NCBI RefSeq assembly: GCF_001586785.1
Contig: NZ_LUFH02000003.1
Span: 1-64,000 of the forward strand
Reading direction: 5' to 3'
Length of the DNA stretch: 64,000 bases
Source of the DNA: Sphaerospermopsis aphanizomenoides BCCUSP55
GTDB taxonomy: Bacteria; Cyanobacteriota; Cyanobacteriia; Cyanobacteriales; Nostocaceae
Shown here: positions 1 through 8,528 of the stretch, in pieces
Layout: the number at the start of each line of letters is the position of its first letter
Position numbering within the stretch: position 1 is the stretch's first letter
Program-made: the position numbers and the translations under genes
The notes under the pieces: generated by a model
What the model saw: the letters and a program-made list of their open reading frames with translations, nothing else
What the model was told of the DNA's origin: nothing
Databases searched by the model: none

Positions 1-43
<43 letters not shown>

Positions 44-209
44 GTTAAGTTTGTTTTTAGCTCTTTTGACTGATTTCTACCTCAGTCCGGTAATTATCTT
101 TACTTGACGCAGGTACTTGTTATATACTGGCTTTCAAACTATAATGTTTTCAAGGTTCGGTGTCCCTCCGAGTCCCGCTCTCTAGCGGCTCTCTCTCAGG
201 CACTTATTC

Positions 210-238
210 AATATATCGAACCTACTTTGCAATGTCAA
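210..238 (-). promoter_or_regulatory. rRNA operon promoter (sigma-70 type)
   Basis: On the minus strand there is a TTGACA box (positions 233-238), a 17-base spacer and TATATT (positions 210-215), facing the 16S gene. This is close to the ideal sigma-70 consensus. It implies a 16S leader of roughly 160 bases between about 203 and 43. No convincing gene lies in the 44-350 interval; two short plus-strand ORFs there run through the promoter and leader and look spurious. Confidence 0.75.
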
Positions 239-350
239 CTCTTTTTTCAAACTTTTTGGGAAAAAATTTTTTTAACGGCTCAAAGCTGCTGATAGTGCTG
301 GGTTTAGGCAACAATGGTTTAGGCATTGTTGACTTAAGGAAGAGTAGATA

Positions 351-1229
351 GTGAATTTTCAGTCAGTAATAGCGGTTTTACATCAGTTTTGGGGTGAGCG
401 TGGTTGCTTGATTGCTCAACCTTATGACATGGAGAAGGGAGCAGGCACTAAAAACCCCCATACTTTTCTAAGGGCTTTGGGTCCAGAACCTTGGGCTGTT
501 GCTTACGTTGAACCTTGCCGCCGTCCGACGGACGGGCGCTATGGAGAAAACCCAAATCGGTTTCAACATTATTATCAATATCAAGTGCTGATTAAACCTT
601 CACCAGATAATATCCAAGAAATTTATCTTGATTCTTTAAGGGCTTTAGGGATTCGTCCAGAAGATCATGATATTCGGTTTGTGGAAGATAACTGGGAAGA
701 TGCGACAGTGGGGGCTTGGGGTACTGGTTGGGAAGTGTGGTTAGATGGGATGGAAATTACTCAGTTTACCTATTTCCAACAATGTGGGGGTATTGATTGC
801 CGTCCGGTGTCCATTGAGATTACTTATGGTTTAGAGCGACTGGCTATGTACCTCCAGCAAGTGGAAGCCATTACTAAGATCCAATGGACGGATAACATTA
901 CTTATGGTGATGTTCATCTTCAGGGTGAGATTGAGCAGTGTACTTACAATTTTGAAGCCTCGAATCCTGAGATGTTGCTGACGCTGTTTAATATATATGA
1001 GCAGGAAGCTACTCAATTAACGGAACGAGGACTGGTTTTACCCAGCTTGGACTATGTAATTAAGTGTTCCCATACTTTTAACTTGCTCGATGCACGTGGT
1101 GTAATTTCCGTGACGGAACGGACTCGTTACATTACCAGGATTCGACATTTGGCCAGGAAAGTGGCTCATTTATATGTTGAGCAAAGGGAGAAGTTGGGTT
1201 TCCCATTGCTTAAAAATGCCGTAAGTTGA
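351..1229 (+). CDS. glyQ: glycyl-tRNA synthetase alpha subunit
   Basis: Catalytic alpha chain of the bacterial two-subunit (alpha2beta2) glycyl-tRNA synthetase, which charges tRNA-Gly in the cytoplasm. The 292-residue product has the usual family length and begins with the characteristic [18 protein letters not shown], followed by a segment containing [14 protein letters not shown] and [17 protein letters not shown]. The class II core is present ([26 protein letters not shown]). The start is GTG at 351; no earlier in-frame start fits the family N-terminus. The beta subunit gene (glyS) is not adjacent, which is normal in cyanobacteria. It is transcribed divergently from the rRNA operon. Confidence 0.97.
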   Translation: MNFQSVIAVLHQFWGERGCLIAQPYDMEKGAGTKNPHTFLRALGPEPWAVAYVEPCRRPTDGRYGENPNRFQHYYQYQVLIKPSPDNIQEIYLDSLRALGIRPEDHDIRFVEDNWEDATVGAWGTGWEVWLDGMEITQFTYFQQCGGIDCRPVSIEITYGLERLAMYLQQVEAITKIQWTDNITYGDVHLQGEIEQCTYNFEASNPEMLLTLFNIYEQEATQLTERGLVLPSLDYVIKCSHTFNLLDARGVISVTERTRYITRIRHLARKVAHLYVEQREKLGFPLLKNAVS

Positions 1230-1256
1230 ACAATAGGCTAAGTGTTAATTTTTGTA

Positions 1257-1276
1257 ACCCCCCAGAACAGGGGGGT
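1257..1276. other. short GC hairpin between glyQ and the DUF4079 gene
   Basis: ACCCCCC (1257-1263) and GGGGGGT (1270-1276) form a perfect 7-bp stem with a 6-base loop, 27 bases after the glyQ stop. There is no following T tract on the plus strand, so it is a weak terminator candidate. It lies inside the longest reading of the next ORF, which argues for that gene starting downstream at 1305. Confidence 0.45.
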
Positions 1277-1304
1277 CATAGTTGAAAATAGTGGTGTGTG
1301 TCAG

Positions 1305-1790
1305 ATGATCAATATCAGTGAAGCTTTAGAACCTATTGCGACTTGGTTTCGTTCTTTGGGTGTTCCTGAACCAATTGTGCATTGGGGACATCCTGTGATG
1401 ATGGGAATTGTGATTTTTGTGGTGGGTAGTTTTGTGGGTGTGACAGGTTGGCGAGGAAAACTGCTGCAAGATGTGAGTAAAGATGCTGCGCTTAAAAGTC
1501 GAAACGCCCATCGTCAGTTAGCACCTTGGTTATTTATCTTTTTGGCAGGTGGTTATACAGGTGGTGTATTGTCTTTGGTGATGCAGCATCAACCACTTTT
1601 TGAAAGTCCTCATTTTTGGACTGGTTCGATTGTATTGTTATTGCTCTTGGTGAATGGTTTAATTTCTTTAAGCGGATTTTTTGGAGATCAAGCTGGTTTA
1701 CGTGCAGTTCACGCTTATTTAGGAAGTACAGCACTTTTGATTTTGTTTGTTCATGCTGTATTAGGTTTTAATTTGGGTATGTCTTTGTAA
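1305..1790 (+). CDS. DUF4079 family integral membrane protein
   Basis: Predicted 161-residue membrane protein of a family found widely in cyanobacteria and annotated DUF4079; function unknown. Four hydrophobic segments are visible, starting near PVMMGIVIFVVGSFVGVTGW, then APWLFIFLAGGYTGGVLSLVM, then TGSIVLLLLLVNGLISLSGFF, then a C-terminal STALLILFVHAVLGFNLG. Conserved histidines (MQHQP, VHAYLG, FVHAV) resemble haem- or quinone-binding membrane proteins, but that is only an impression. The ORF extends upstream to a GTG at 1242, but that extension runs through a GC hairpin and is not hydrophobic, so ATG 1305 is preferred. Confidence 0.8.
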   Translation: MINISEALEPIATWFRSLGVPEPIVHWGHPVMMGIVIFVVGSFVGVTGWRGKLLQDVSKDAALKSRNAHRQLAPWLFIFLAGGYTGGVLSLVMQHQPLFESPHFWTGSIVLLLLLVNGLISLSGFFGDQAGLRAVHAYLGSTALLILFVHAVLGFNLGMSL

Positions 1791-1911
1791 AGTTAGTATT
1801 TTCCAATTTTTCGATTTTGTTGGGTGGCGTTGTCGCTTAACCCAACCGACAATTATTTTTCTACTAAACTGCATTTGCATTTGTTTATATAGAGTTACTT
1901 GTATACAGCAG

Positions 1912-2003
1912 CCTTTAGCAGTCAGCGGTCAGCAGTAAAACCCTTTTGGTGCAAGGCTTTGTAATAAAAACTTGTACCTGTTTGATCTGCAATATGCTGT
2001 ATA
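1912..2003. repeat. 92-bp inverted-repeat element (MITE-like)
   Basis: TATACAGCA at 1912-1920 is matched by its exact reverse complement at 1995-2003. Between them lie overlapping 7-base repeats of the TCAGCAG/TCAGCGG type. It sits in the 249-bp gap before the ComEC-like gene. No target duplication was seen, so mobility is inferred from form alone. Confidence 0.45.
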
Positions 2004-2039
2004 AATTTTATTATTTGGTGGTTTGGCAATTAAATTTTT

Positions 2040-4394
2040 ATGATGCAGAGTAGTGTAATAATTTGTCTTGCCTATATTTTAGGGTTGCTATTTACGGTAG
2101 TTCCTTGGGGTGGTGTATGGGTTTTGGTGTTGGGGATATTAGCCGCAGTTCTATTTCGTGCCAGTTACATTAGTCTATGGAAATTTACTCAGAAACGCGG
2201 AAAGCCTGTAACCAAGTCTAAGACAGGGACTAATACTCCGCTAACTACACCTCATCCCAGAGTTTGGCTAATAGCCGGTTTAGTGGGGTTGTTGGCAACT
2301 GTGTATTTTCAATTGCGGATACCCCAACCAGGAGAAAAAGATATCAGTCAGTTTGTTTCTGGTGAAAATAATCGTAATCAAGAACAATTGGTAATTGTAC
2401 GTGGGGACGTTGCTACTAATCCTCGTTTAACTCGCAGTCAAAGGGGACAATTTTGGCTGAATGCAACCCAGCTAGATGAAGTGAAAAATGATCAAGGCCC
2501 GGCCAGTTTACCCAAAGGCGTGACTGGTAAGTTGTATGTGACTGTGCCTATACTGCAAGTTACTGGTTTATATCCTGGCCAACAAATTGCTGTCACGGGG
2601 ATGTTGTATAAGCCAAAAGCGGCATCAAACCCTGGTGCTTTTGATTTTCAGAGGTATCTGAAACAGGAAGGTACTTTTGCGGGTTTGATTGGTAAACAGA
2701 TCAATTTTATTGATGAAGAACGTCAATGGGGATGGTGGCAGATTCGGGAAAAAATTGTGCGATCGCAAGTTCGTTGGTTGGGTGTTCCCGAAGGTCCCCT
2801 TGTGAGTGCAATGGTTTTGGGTAGCAAGGCTGTAGATTTACCTTATGATATCCGTGATTTATTTGTAAAAGCTGGTTTAGCTCATGCTTTAGCTGCTTCG
2901 GGATTTCAAACTTCTCTGATTTTAGGTGTAATTTTACAACTAACTAAACGTGCAAAGAAGGGAACTCAAATTATTTGCGGTGCCTTGGGTTTAATGACTT
3001 TTTTGTGTTTAGCTGGGTTTCAAGCTGCGGTACTCAGAGCCGTAATTATGGGTTTTGCCGCTTTAGTTGGTTTAGCTTTGGATAGAAAAGTTCAACAACT
3101 TGGATCTCTACTTTTAGCAGCTACATTATTATTGTTATTTAATCCTGTTTGGATTTGGGATTTAGGTTTTCAACTTAGTTTTTTAGCTACTTTAGGATTA
3201 ATTGTTACAGCCACACCAATAACTAAACGTTTGGATTGGCTGCCACCTGCGATCGCTTCTTTAATTTCTGTTCCTTTAGCTGCAACAATTTGGACTTTAC
3301 CCCTACTATTAAACATTTTTAGTGTAGTTGCAGTTTACAGTGTGCCATTAAATATTATCACTACACCATTGATTTCTGTCGTTAGTATTGGTGGTATGGT
3401 TAGTGCTTTATTCAGCTTAATTGTACCAGATTTAGGTAGCACATTAGCAAGTTTTTTATACTATCCAACTCACTGGTTAATTAAATTGGCTAATTTTTTT
3501 GCTGATTTGCCAGGAAGCTCATTGGCAGTTGGAAGTATTTCTACTTGGCAAATGTTGGTAATTTATGGATTAATTATATTTACTTGTTTAATGCGCTGGT
3601 GGCAGCGCCGATGGTGGTTTGCTGGATTAATTGCCGTTGTTTTAGTAATAGTTCCTGTTTGGCATTCTGCCAACAACTTATTGCGAATTACATTACTAGC
3701 AACTAATAAAGAACCTGTGTTAGTAATTCAAGATAAAGGGCAAATAACTCTGATTAATAGCGGTGATGAAGGAACAGGACGTTTCACAATTTTACCTTTT
3801 TTACAACAACAGGGTATCAATAAAATTGATTGGGCTATTTCTAGTAAATTTTTAGCTAATCAAAATGATGCCTGGTTAGAACTTTTGGCAAATTTACCTA
3901 TCACTAATTTTTATGCTTATGCCTCCCAGGTAGAAAATAATCTTGAAACTCAAATAATTCAGGAAAAGTTGCAAAAACATAAAGGGATTTACCAATCTTT
4001 ATCATTCGGACAAACTGTCAATAACGGTTCAACCATTGCCCAATTTGTAAATGATCAATTACCAATTTTACGATTACAAATTTTTGGACAAAATTGGTTA
4101 TTAATAGGTAGTGTCAAATCTCAACAAATACAACAGCTAGTGAAAACAGGCGGTTTATCTAGTCCGCAGGTGCTTTGGTGTCCATCAGAATCTTTAAAGG
4201 ATTTGGTTTTGGCATTGCAACCACAAGTAGCTATAGCATCGGCGAATAATCTTGATAGCAAAACTTTATCAGCTATCAGTAAAGGGAAAACTAAACTGTT
4301 CTTCACAGGTGAAGATGGGGCTATTCAATGGACACCTAATGGTGACTTTGAAGCTTTCATCCAAGTTACAGAAAATAAATCTTCCAGTTTTTGA
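2040..4394 (+). CDS. ComEC/Rec2-type DNA uptake channel protein
   Basis: 784-residue polytopic membrane protein of the ComEC/Rec2 family, the inner-membrane channel for single-stranded DNA in natural transformation. Order: N-terminal membrane segments (1-70), DUF4131-like/OB region (about 110-230), Competence domain with about eight hydrophobic helices (about 245-560, including GLAHALAASGFQTSLILG), and a C-terminal soluble domain with metallo-beta-lactamase topology. In that last domain the usual metal-binding HxHxDH motif is not visible; the equivalent stretch reads AISSKFLANQNDAW. Cyanobacterial ComEC proteins often carry a reduced lactamase domain, so this may be normal. The gene starts with two consecutive ATGs. 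Its stop overlaps a possible tRNA-Ser promoter. Confidence 0.85.
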   Translation: MMQSSVIICLAYILGLLFTVVPWGGVWVLVLGILAAVLFRASYISLWKFTQKRGKPVTKSKTGTNTPLTTPHPRVWLIAGLVGLLATVYFQLRIPQPGEKDISQFVSGENNRNQEQLVIVRGDVATNPRLTRSQRGQFWLNATQLDEVKNDQGPASLPKGVTGKLYVTVPILQVTGLYPGQQIAVTGMLYKPKAASNPGAFDFQRYLKQEGTFAGLIGKQINFIDEERQWGWWQIREKIVRSQVRWLGVPEGPLVSAMVLGSKAVDLPYDIRDLFVKAGLAHALAASGFQTSLILGVILQLTKRAKKGTQIICGALGLMTFLCLAGFQAAVLRAVIMGFAALVGLALDRKVQQLGSLLLAATLLLLFNPVWIWDLGFQLSFLATLGLIVTATPITKRLDWLPPAIASLISVPLAATIWTLPLLLNIFSVVAVYSVPLNIITTPLISVVSIGGMVSALFSLIVPDLGSTLASFLYYPTHWLIKLANFFADLPGSSLAVGSISTWQMLVIYGLIIFTCLMRWWQRRWWFAGLIAVVLVIVPVWHSANNLLRITLLATNKEPVLVIQDKGQITLINSGDEGTGRFTILPFLQQQGINKIDWAISSKFLANQNDAWLELLANLPITNFYAYASQVENNLETQIIQEKLQKHKGIYQSLSFGQTVNNGSTIAQFVNDQLPILRLQIFGQNWLLIGSVKSQQIQQLVKTGGLSSPQVLWCPSESLKDLVLALQPQVAIASANNLDSKTLSAISKGKTKLFFTGEDGAIQWTPNGDFEAFIQVTENKSSSF

Positions 4395-4421
4395 CAAGTT
4401 TAGGAATCGAGATGTTATAAT
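4391..4421 (+). promoter_or_regulatory. candidate promoter for tRNA-Ser
   Basis: TTGACA (4391-4396) overlaps the ComEC stop codon; TATAAT (4416-4421) follows after 19 bases, slightly longer than ideal. A 9-bp inverted repeat (TTATTCACT at 4449-4457 and its complement at 4474-4482) lies between this box and the tRNA and could fold in the leader. Confidence 0.4.
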
Positions 4422-4489
4422 TGTGAGCAATGTAAAATATTATTCCTTTTATTCACTAAAAATCAGCGAATAAAGTGAATAATACGGTT

Positions 4490-4574
4490 GGAGAGGTGTC
4501 CGAGTGGTTGATGGTGACGCACTCGAAATGCGTTTTGGGGAAACCCAACGGGGGTTCGAATCCCCCCCTCTCCG
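4490..4574 (+). tRNA. tRNA-Ser (anticodon CGA)
   Basis: 85-base type II tRNA. The acceptor stem GGAGAGG pairs with CCTCTCC at the 3' end, discriminator G at 4574. The anticodon stem ACGCA/TGCGT encloses loop CTCGAAA with anticodon CGA at 4524-4526, reading UCG. The long variable arm (TTGGGGAAACCCAA) and the T arm with GGTTCGAATCC are clear. CCA is not encoded. Confidence 0.95.
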
Positions 4575-4583
4575 TTTAATAAA

Positions 4584-5027
4584 TTAAGTACGAACAGTTT
4601 CCGGCCACAGTTCTCGCAATGCAGGTGGCATCATGTTAATAACATCTTCAATTTCTCCTTGAGAAACTCGTTGAGCCATAATTTTGAAGACAGCACGCAC
4701 TAAAGTTTCAGGATCGATATCAGCATTAACATTGCGGAAGTAATGACTGATATGTTCAAAGAATTCTTCCTTAGTTTTATCTTTGTGTTGTTTAGCACCT
4801 GGTCGCCAATTTTCGTAATAGAATCCACCTAATAAAATGGGTAACTGCGCTCCTAAATGGGCAGCTTCTTCTACAGTCAAGCGATCGCGCAATGTATGTA
4901 ATGTCGCTCGTAAAGCTTGAAAAACTTGGTGTTTATTTTCCCAACCTAATTCTTTTGCTAACTCATTCACCCAAGGAATAGTTTTCTGCAAAGTTGCATC
5001 AAAAATATCTAATCCTGTCATTGTCAT
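4584..5027 (-). CDS. DUF2267 domain protein
   Basis: 147-residue soluble protein of the DUF2267 family, made of a repeated helical unit; function unknown. It matches the family in length and in the run RATLHTLRDRLTVEEAAHLGAQLPILLGGFYYENW. The second unit covers about residues 85-140 and ends PPALRELWPE. ATG at 5027 is preceded by AAGGAG at suitable spacing; a second ATG two codons in is also possible. It is convergent with the tRNA-Ser and stands alone. Conserved cyanobacterial members are sometimes found near stress genes, but nothing here supports a specific role. Confidence 0.85.
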   Translation of the reverse strand: MTMTGLDIFDATLQKTIPWVNELAKELGWENKHQVFQALRATLHTLRDRLTVEEAAHLGAQLPILLGGFYYENWRPGAKQHKDKTKEEFFEHISHYFRNVNADIDPETLVRAVFKIMAQRVSQGEIEDVINMMPPALRELWPETVRT

Positions 5028-5234
5028 AATTTTTTCTCCTTCAGCGCAGCAATATAAATTGAGTTTAGAATCTAAAAAATCTGTTATCAGTTCAGATGAT
5101 ATAAAGCTAAATATTTATCAACTTCTAGCTAATGAAGTAAGATTTTATCTCCATTCCTCTATCTGGTAGGGGATTAATATCTTTACATCACTGTATTTTA
5201 GGTTAAACTAATGCCAGTATGTGAGGAGTAAAAA

Positions 5235-6413
5235 ATGGCAACTCGCAACCAGGTGGAACTATTGGCGTTGAGTTTTGTTAGTGTTTGCTTTTGTTTGGGT
5301 ATTAGTTTAGGAGTGACGATCAAATTTGGCAAAATACAGCAATCAGATGCTGCTGCGACAGAGATTCCTGTATTTACGCCTGATTCCATTCCGAGCTTAG
5401 AAGATGAACTACAGACAGTCACTATTAAAGCTGTTGGGGATATTATTCCTGGAACAAATTTTCCTAACTATAAATTACCGCAAAATCCCAATCAGTTATT
5501 ACCGAAATCTGTAAGAACGCACCTAGAAGGAGCAGATATTTTATTTGGTAATTTTGAAAGTAGCTTAACTTACCATCCTTACAGTGCAAAAGATATCAGT
5601 CGCGGACAAACTTTTGCTTTTCGTTCACCACCTGCGTATGCTCAATTATTTGCCGAAGCTGGTTTTGATGTCTTCAATATAGCCAATAACCACACGATGG
5701 ATTTTGGTGTCATTGGGTTTAGAGATACAGTTAAAAATTTAGAAAATGCGGGGATAAAAACATTAGGTCATAAAAATCAAATTCTCTACCTAGAAGCTAA
5801 TCAAATACCAATTGCGATGATTGGCTTCACAACATATAACTTATATAATTCAGTTCATAACTTAGCCACAGCTAAAGCTTTGGTAGAAGAAGCGAAAAAT
5901 AACGCCAAAATTGTCATTGTTTCCATGCAAGTTGGCGCAGAAGGAACTGCTGCTTTGCACGTAAAAGATCAGACAGAATTTTTCTACGGTGAAAACAGAG
6001 GTAATTCCTTAAAATTTGCCAGGACAATGATTGATACAGGAGCAGATTTAGTTTTAGGACACGGGCCTCATGTTCCGAGAGCAATTGAATTTTATAAAGG
6101 AAAAATCATTGCTTATTCGTTGGGTAACTTTTTAGGATATCGAACTTTAGCTACTAATGCTCAAACAGGTTACTCAATGATTTTAGAAGTCAAACTGAAC
6201 TCAGAAGGTCAATTAGTATCTAGTAAAATTATCCCTGTGCATTTAAATAAACATGGTATCCCACAAATTGATCAATATTTCAGAACTGTGGGACTACTGC
6301 GTTATTTAAATAATCATGATTTTCCTGATAGTCAGCTAGAAATTAATCAAAAAGGAGAAATTGTGGTTGTGAATCAAAAACAAAATTTAGATACAGCAAA
6401 AAATCGAGAATAG
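5235..6413 (+). CDS. CapA family (metallophosphatase-fold) protein
   Basis: 392 residues. An N-terminal hydrophobic anchor (about 5-30, LLALSFVSVCFCLGISLGVTI) suggests it is held on the outer face of the inner membrane. The rest is a CapA/PGA_cap domain related to calcineurin-like phosphatases: VGDIIPG near residue 70, GNFESSLT, FDVFNIANNHTMDFG, and GHGPHVPRAIEFYKGKIIAYSLGNF. These supply the metal-site Asp, Asn and His residues. Bacillus CapA/PgsA takes part in poly-gamma-glutamate export, but most cyanobacterial members are single genes and their substrate is unknown. AGGAG lies 6 bases before ATG 5235. The ribosome-binding region also complements the conserved core of the sRNA Yfr1 (see findings). 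Confidence 0.85.
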   Translation: MATRNQVELLALSFVSVCFCLGISLGVTIKFGKIQQSDAAATEIPVFTPDSIPSLEDELQTVTIKAVGDIIPGTNFPNYKLPQNPNQLLPKSVRTHLEGADILFGNFESSLTYHPYSAKDISRGQTFAFRSPPAYAQLFAEAGFDVFNIANNHTMDFGVIGFRDTVKNLENAGIKTLGHKNQILYLEANQIPIAMIGFTTYNLYNSVHNLATAKALVEEAKNNAKIVIVSMQVGAEGTAALHVKDQTEFFYGENRGNSLKFARTMIDTGADLVLGHGPHVPRAIEFYKGKIIAYSLGNFLGYRTLATNAQTGYSMILEVKLNSEGQLVSSKIIPVHLNKHGIPQIDQYFRTVGLLRYLNNHDFPDSQLEINQKGEIVVVNQKQNLDTAKNRE

Positions 6414-6598
6414 GTAGCACCAATTTGAAAAGTTATATCAAGTTCGGCTAATTACTTACGATATATAGCAATTCTCATTCAAGTGAGGTACAAGCAGTCA
6501 TAGTTAAACGCAGATGGACGCAGATAAACGCAGATGATTTTGTACTTCATTAGACTAGGAAATGCTATAAAAGTGTTGGAAATATTTGCTTTTTTATA

Positions 6599-6619
6599 TT
6601 CCCTATTCCCTATTCCCTG
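6599..6619. repeat. 7-bp tandem repeat (TTCCCTA)n
   Basis: Three tandem TTCCCTA/TTCCCTG units between the CapA-like gene and the kinase gene. The same gap holds three related ACGCAGAT units near 6510-6536. This is the short tandemly repeated type common in heterocystous cyanobacteria. Confidence 0.7.
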
Positions 6620-6657
6620 ACCCAACAGATATCGTAAGTTTTCCACCGGACATGATA

Positions 6658-8364
6658 TTACTCTGATTTTTCCAAAGACTTCTCCTCTGTTGAAGATTGA
6701 TTATCGCTAGACGAATTTGATTTTGTTTCTTGGGTTGGTACAACTACCGCAGAAGGATCTTTACTCTGAGATTCTTTTGGTGGTGCTGGAGGTATGACCA
6801 CAGGATTTTTAGGTGGTGGTGCTGGAGGTATGACCACAGAATCATCTTGTGTTACAGGTGCGGATGAATCAGAATTCTGATTAGAAGCTGGTGGGACATT
6901 TTCTGAGGAAGGTGTAGAGGTAACACGAGGAGATGATTTAGCTTCCCGTAGCTTTTCACTCAGGGATGGTGTAGAAGTAACAGCAGGTGTAGATGTGGTA
7001 CGTCGAGTTTTGCGGAATGGAACTTCTGGAGAATTATTTTCAGGTTCTTGAGATGAGTTTTCTGGAGAAGAGCGATCGCTACGCTGACCAGAGGTAACGC
7101 TTGCTTGACTATCTGTATCGCTACTGGGAGTTGCTTCTTGGTAAATACGACGTTTGCGTTTGCGTCGTTCAGATGTAGAAAAAGAAGCAGATTCACTGGG
7201 ATAATCTGTTTGATTTGCTGGACTTTCAGGTGAAGTTGTACTTCCAGCTACAGGGTTTGGAGTAGTCAGTTCTGGTTTAGATTCCTCAGACAGCGGATTA
7301 GGAGTTTGTAACTGAGATTTAGGTAGTATTCTGGTAATAGTAAATCCTGTGGTAGCAGCCGCTAAAACTATACCAATGCTGATCAATATCTTAGTTAGTG
7401 GTAATTTGTTTTGTATTGCTGTAACTGCTTCCACTGGTGATGAGATGGTAGTAGGAGTAGGAACAGCTTGGTTGAGGAGATTTTCTGATTCTTGGACAGA
7501 TAAATCAATCGTTGGTGCTGGTTGGGTTGGTAATGATGGTGTCATCTCAAAGCCATTTCTACCAGGTAGTAATTCTAGCCACTCTGCTACTGTAGCTGGA
7601 CGAAAACGCGACTCTACAGCCATACCTCGCATAACTGCTTGATTAATAGACGCACTGAGGTGGGGTTGCAGTTCACGAGGAGAAGCCATTGGTTGGCGAT
7701 CGCGCAACAATGAAGGGATAGGAACTTGTCCTGTTAACAGCGCATATAAAGTTGCCGCTAAACCATAAACATCTGTTGCTGGAGTGCGTGGTGCTTGAGT
7801 TAAATATTGTTCAATCGGTGCATAACCCTCACTCACTAAACCTGTGTGAGTTTGTTTAACACCGCTATTAAATTCTCTAGCAATACCAAAATCAATTAGC
7901 ACTACCTCCTGAGTTCCTTGACGGAGGATAATATTATCAGGTTTAATATCTCGGTGCAGCAAACCATTATTATGTACTACCTGCAATGCTGCCCCAATTT
8001 GGCGAATATAATGCACTGCTGTCTCTTCTGGTAATGGTATTCCTGGCAAAACGAAGGCTTGACCTAAAGTTTCCCCAGGAATATATTCCATCACCATGTA
8101 GGGTAGGTCATTCTCCACAAAAAAATCACTAACCCGGACAATATTGGGATGGATGCAAGTAGCTAATCTTCTGGCTTCATCTTGAAATTGACGCTCAAAC
8201 TTGGGAAAATCAGGATTTTGTCGCAACCGTTCATTGATCGTCTTCATCACTACCTCTTGTCCCAAGTAGTGATGCTTCGCTTTGAACGTAATACCAAATC
8301 CACCCCGGCCTATCTCTTGGATGATAGTATATTTTCCACTTTGTAAAATTGTGCCTGTTAACAT
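6658..8364 (-). CDS. membrane-anchored serine/threonine protein kinase
   Basis: 568-residue Hanks-type kinase. The catalytic domain occupies about residues 10-270: glycine loop GRGGFG (19-24), catalytic lysine K41 in [12 protein letters not shown] (D139, N144), DFG (158-160) and [10 protein letters not shown] in the activation segment. A single membrane helix lies near 325-347 ([18 protein letters not shown]). The remaining 220 residues are a low-complexity Pro/Ser/Thr-rich tail, presumably outside the membrane, containing two near-identical VVIPPAPP units. All catalytic residues are present, so it should be active. Single-gene unit; no sensor domain such as PASTA repeats is recognisable. Confidence 0.93.
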   Translation of the reverse strand: MLTGTILQSGKYTIIQEIGRGGFGITFKAKHHYLGQEVVMKTINERLRQNPDFPKFERQFQDEARRLATCIHPNIVRVSDFFVENDLPYMVMEYIPGETLGQAFVLPGIPLPEETAVHYIRQIGAALQVVHNNGLLHRDIKPDNIILRQGTQEVVLIDFGIAREFNSGVKQTHTGLVSEGYAPIEQYLTQAPRTPATDVYGLAATLYALLTGQVPIPSLLRDRQPMASPRELQPHLSASINQAVMRGMAVESRFRPATVAEWLELLPGRNGFEMTPSLPTQPAPTIDLSVQESENLLNQAVPTPTTISSPVEAVTAIQNKLPLTKILISIGIVLAAATTGFTITRILPKSQLQTPNPLSEESKPELTTPNPVAGSTTSPESPANQTDYPSESASFSTSERRKRKRRIYQEATPSSDTDSQASVTSGQRSDRSSPENSSQEPENNSPEVPFRKTRRTTSTPAVTSTPSLSEKLREAKSSPRVTSTPSSENVPPASNQNSDSSAPVTQDDSVVIPPAPPPKNPVVIPPAPPKESQSKDPSAVVVPTQETKSNSSSDNQSSTEEKSLEKSE

Positions 8365-8455
8365 AGGGAAACTTGATTCCTTAGTGGGCGGTTGACACTC
8401 CCCTCAGCGGTTTTGTCTTATTCATCATATAGCAGGAGACAAAATACAGGTAAAA

Positions 8456-8508
8456 GGTGACAGGTGACAGGTGACAGGGAACAGGTGACAGGTGACAGGT
8501 GACAGGGA
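8456..8508. repeat. 7-bp tandem repeat (TGACAGG)n
   Basis: Seven TGACAGG-type units, interrupted once by GGAACAGG, fill most of the gap between the kinase start and the Omp85 gene stop. Confidence 0.85.
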
Positions 8509-8528
8509 AAGCTGAAAATTGTCAATTG

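Noticed and set aside
104-351. Two short plus-strand ORFs in front of glyQ
   Set aside because: They cross the rRNA promoter and leader, have no credible ribosome site and give products with no family pattern.
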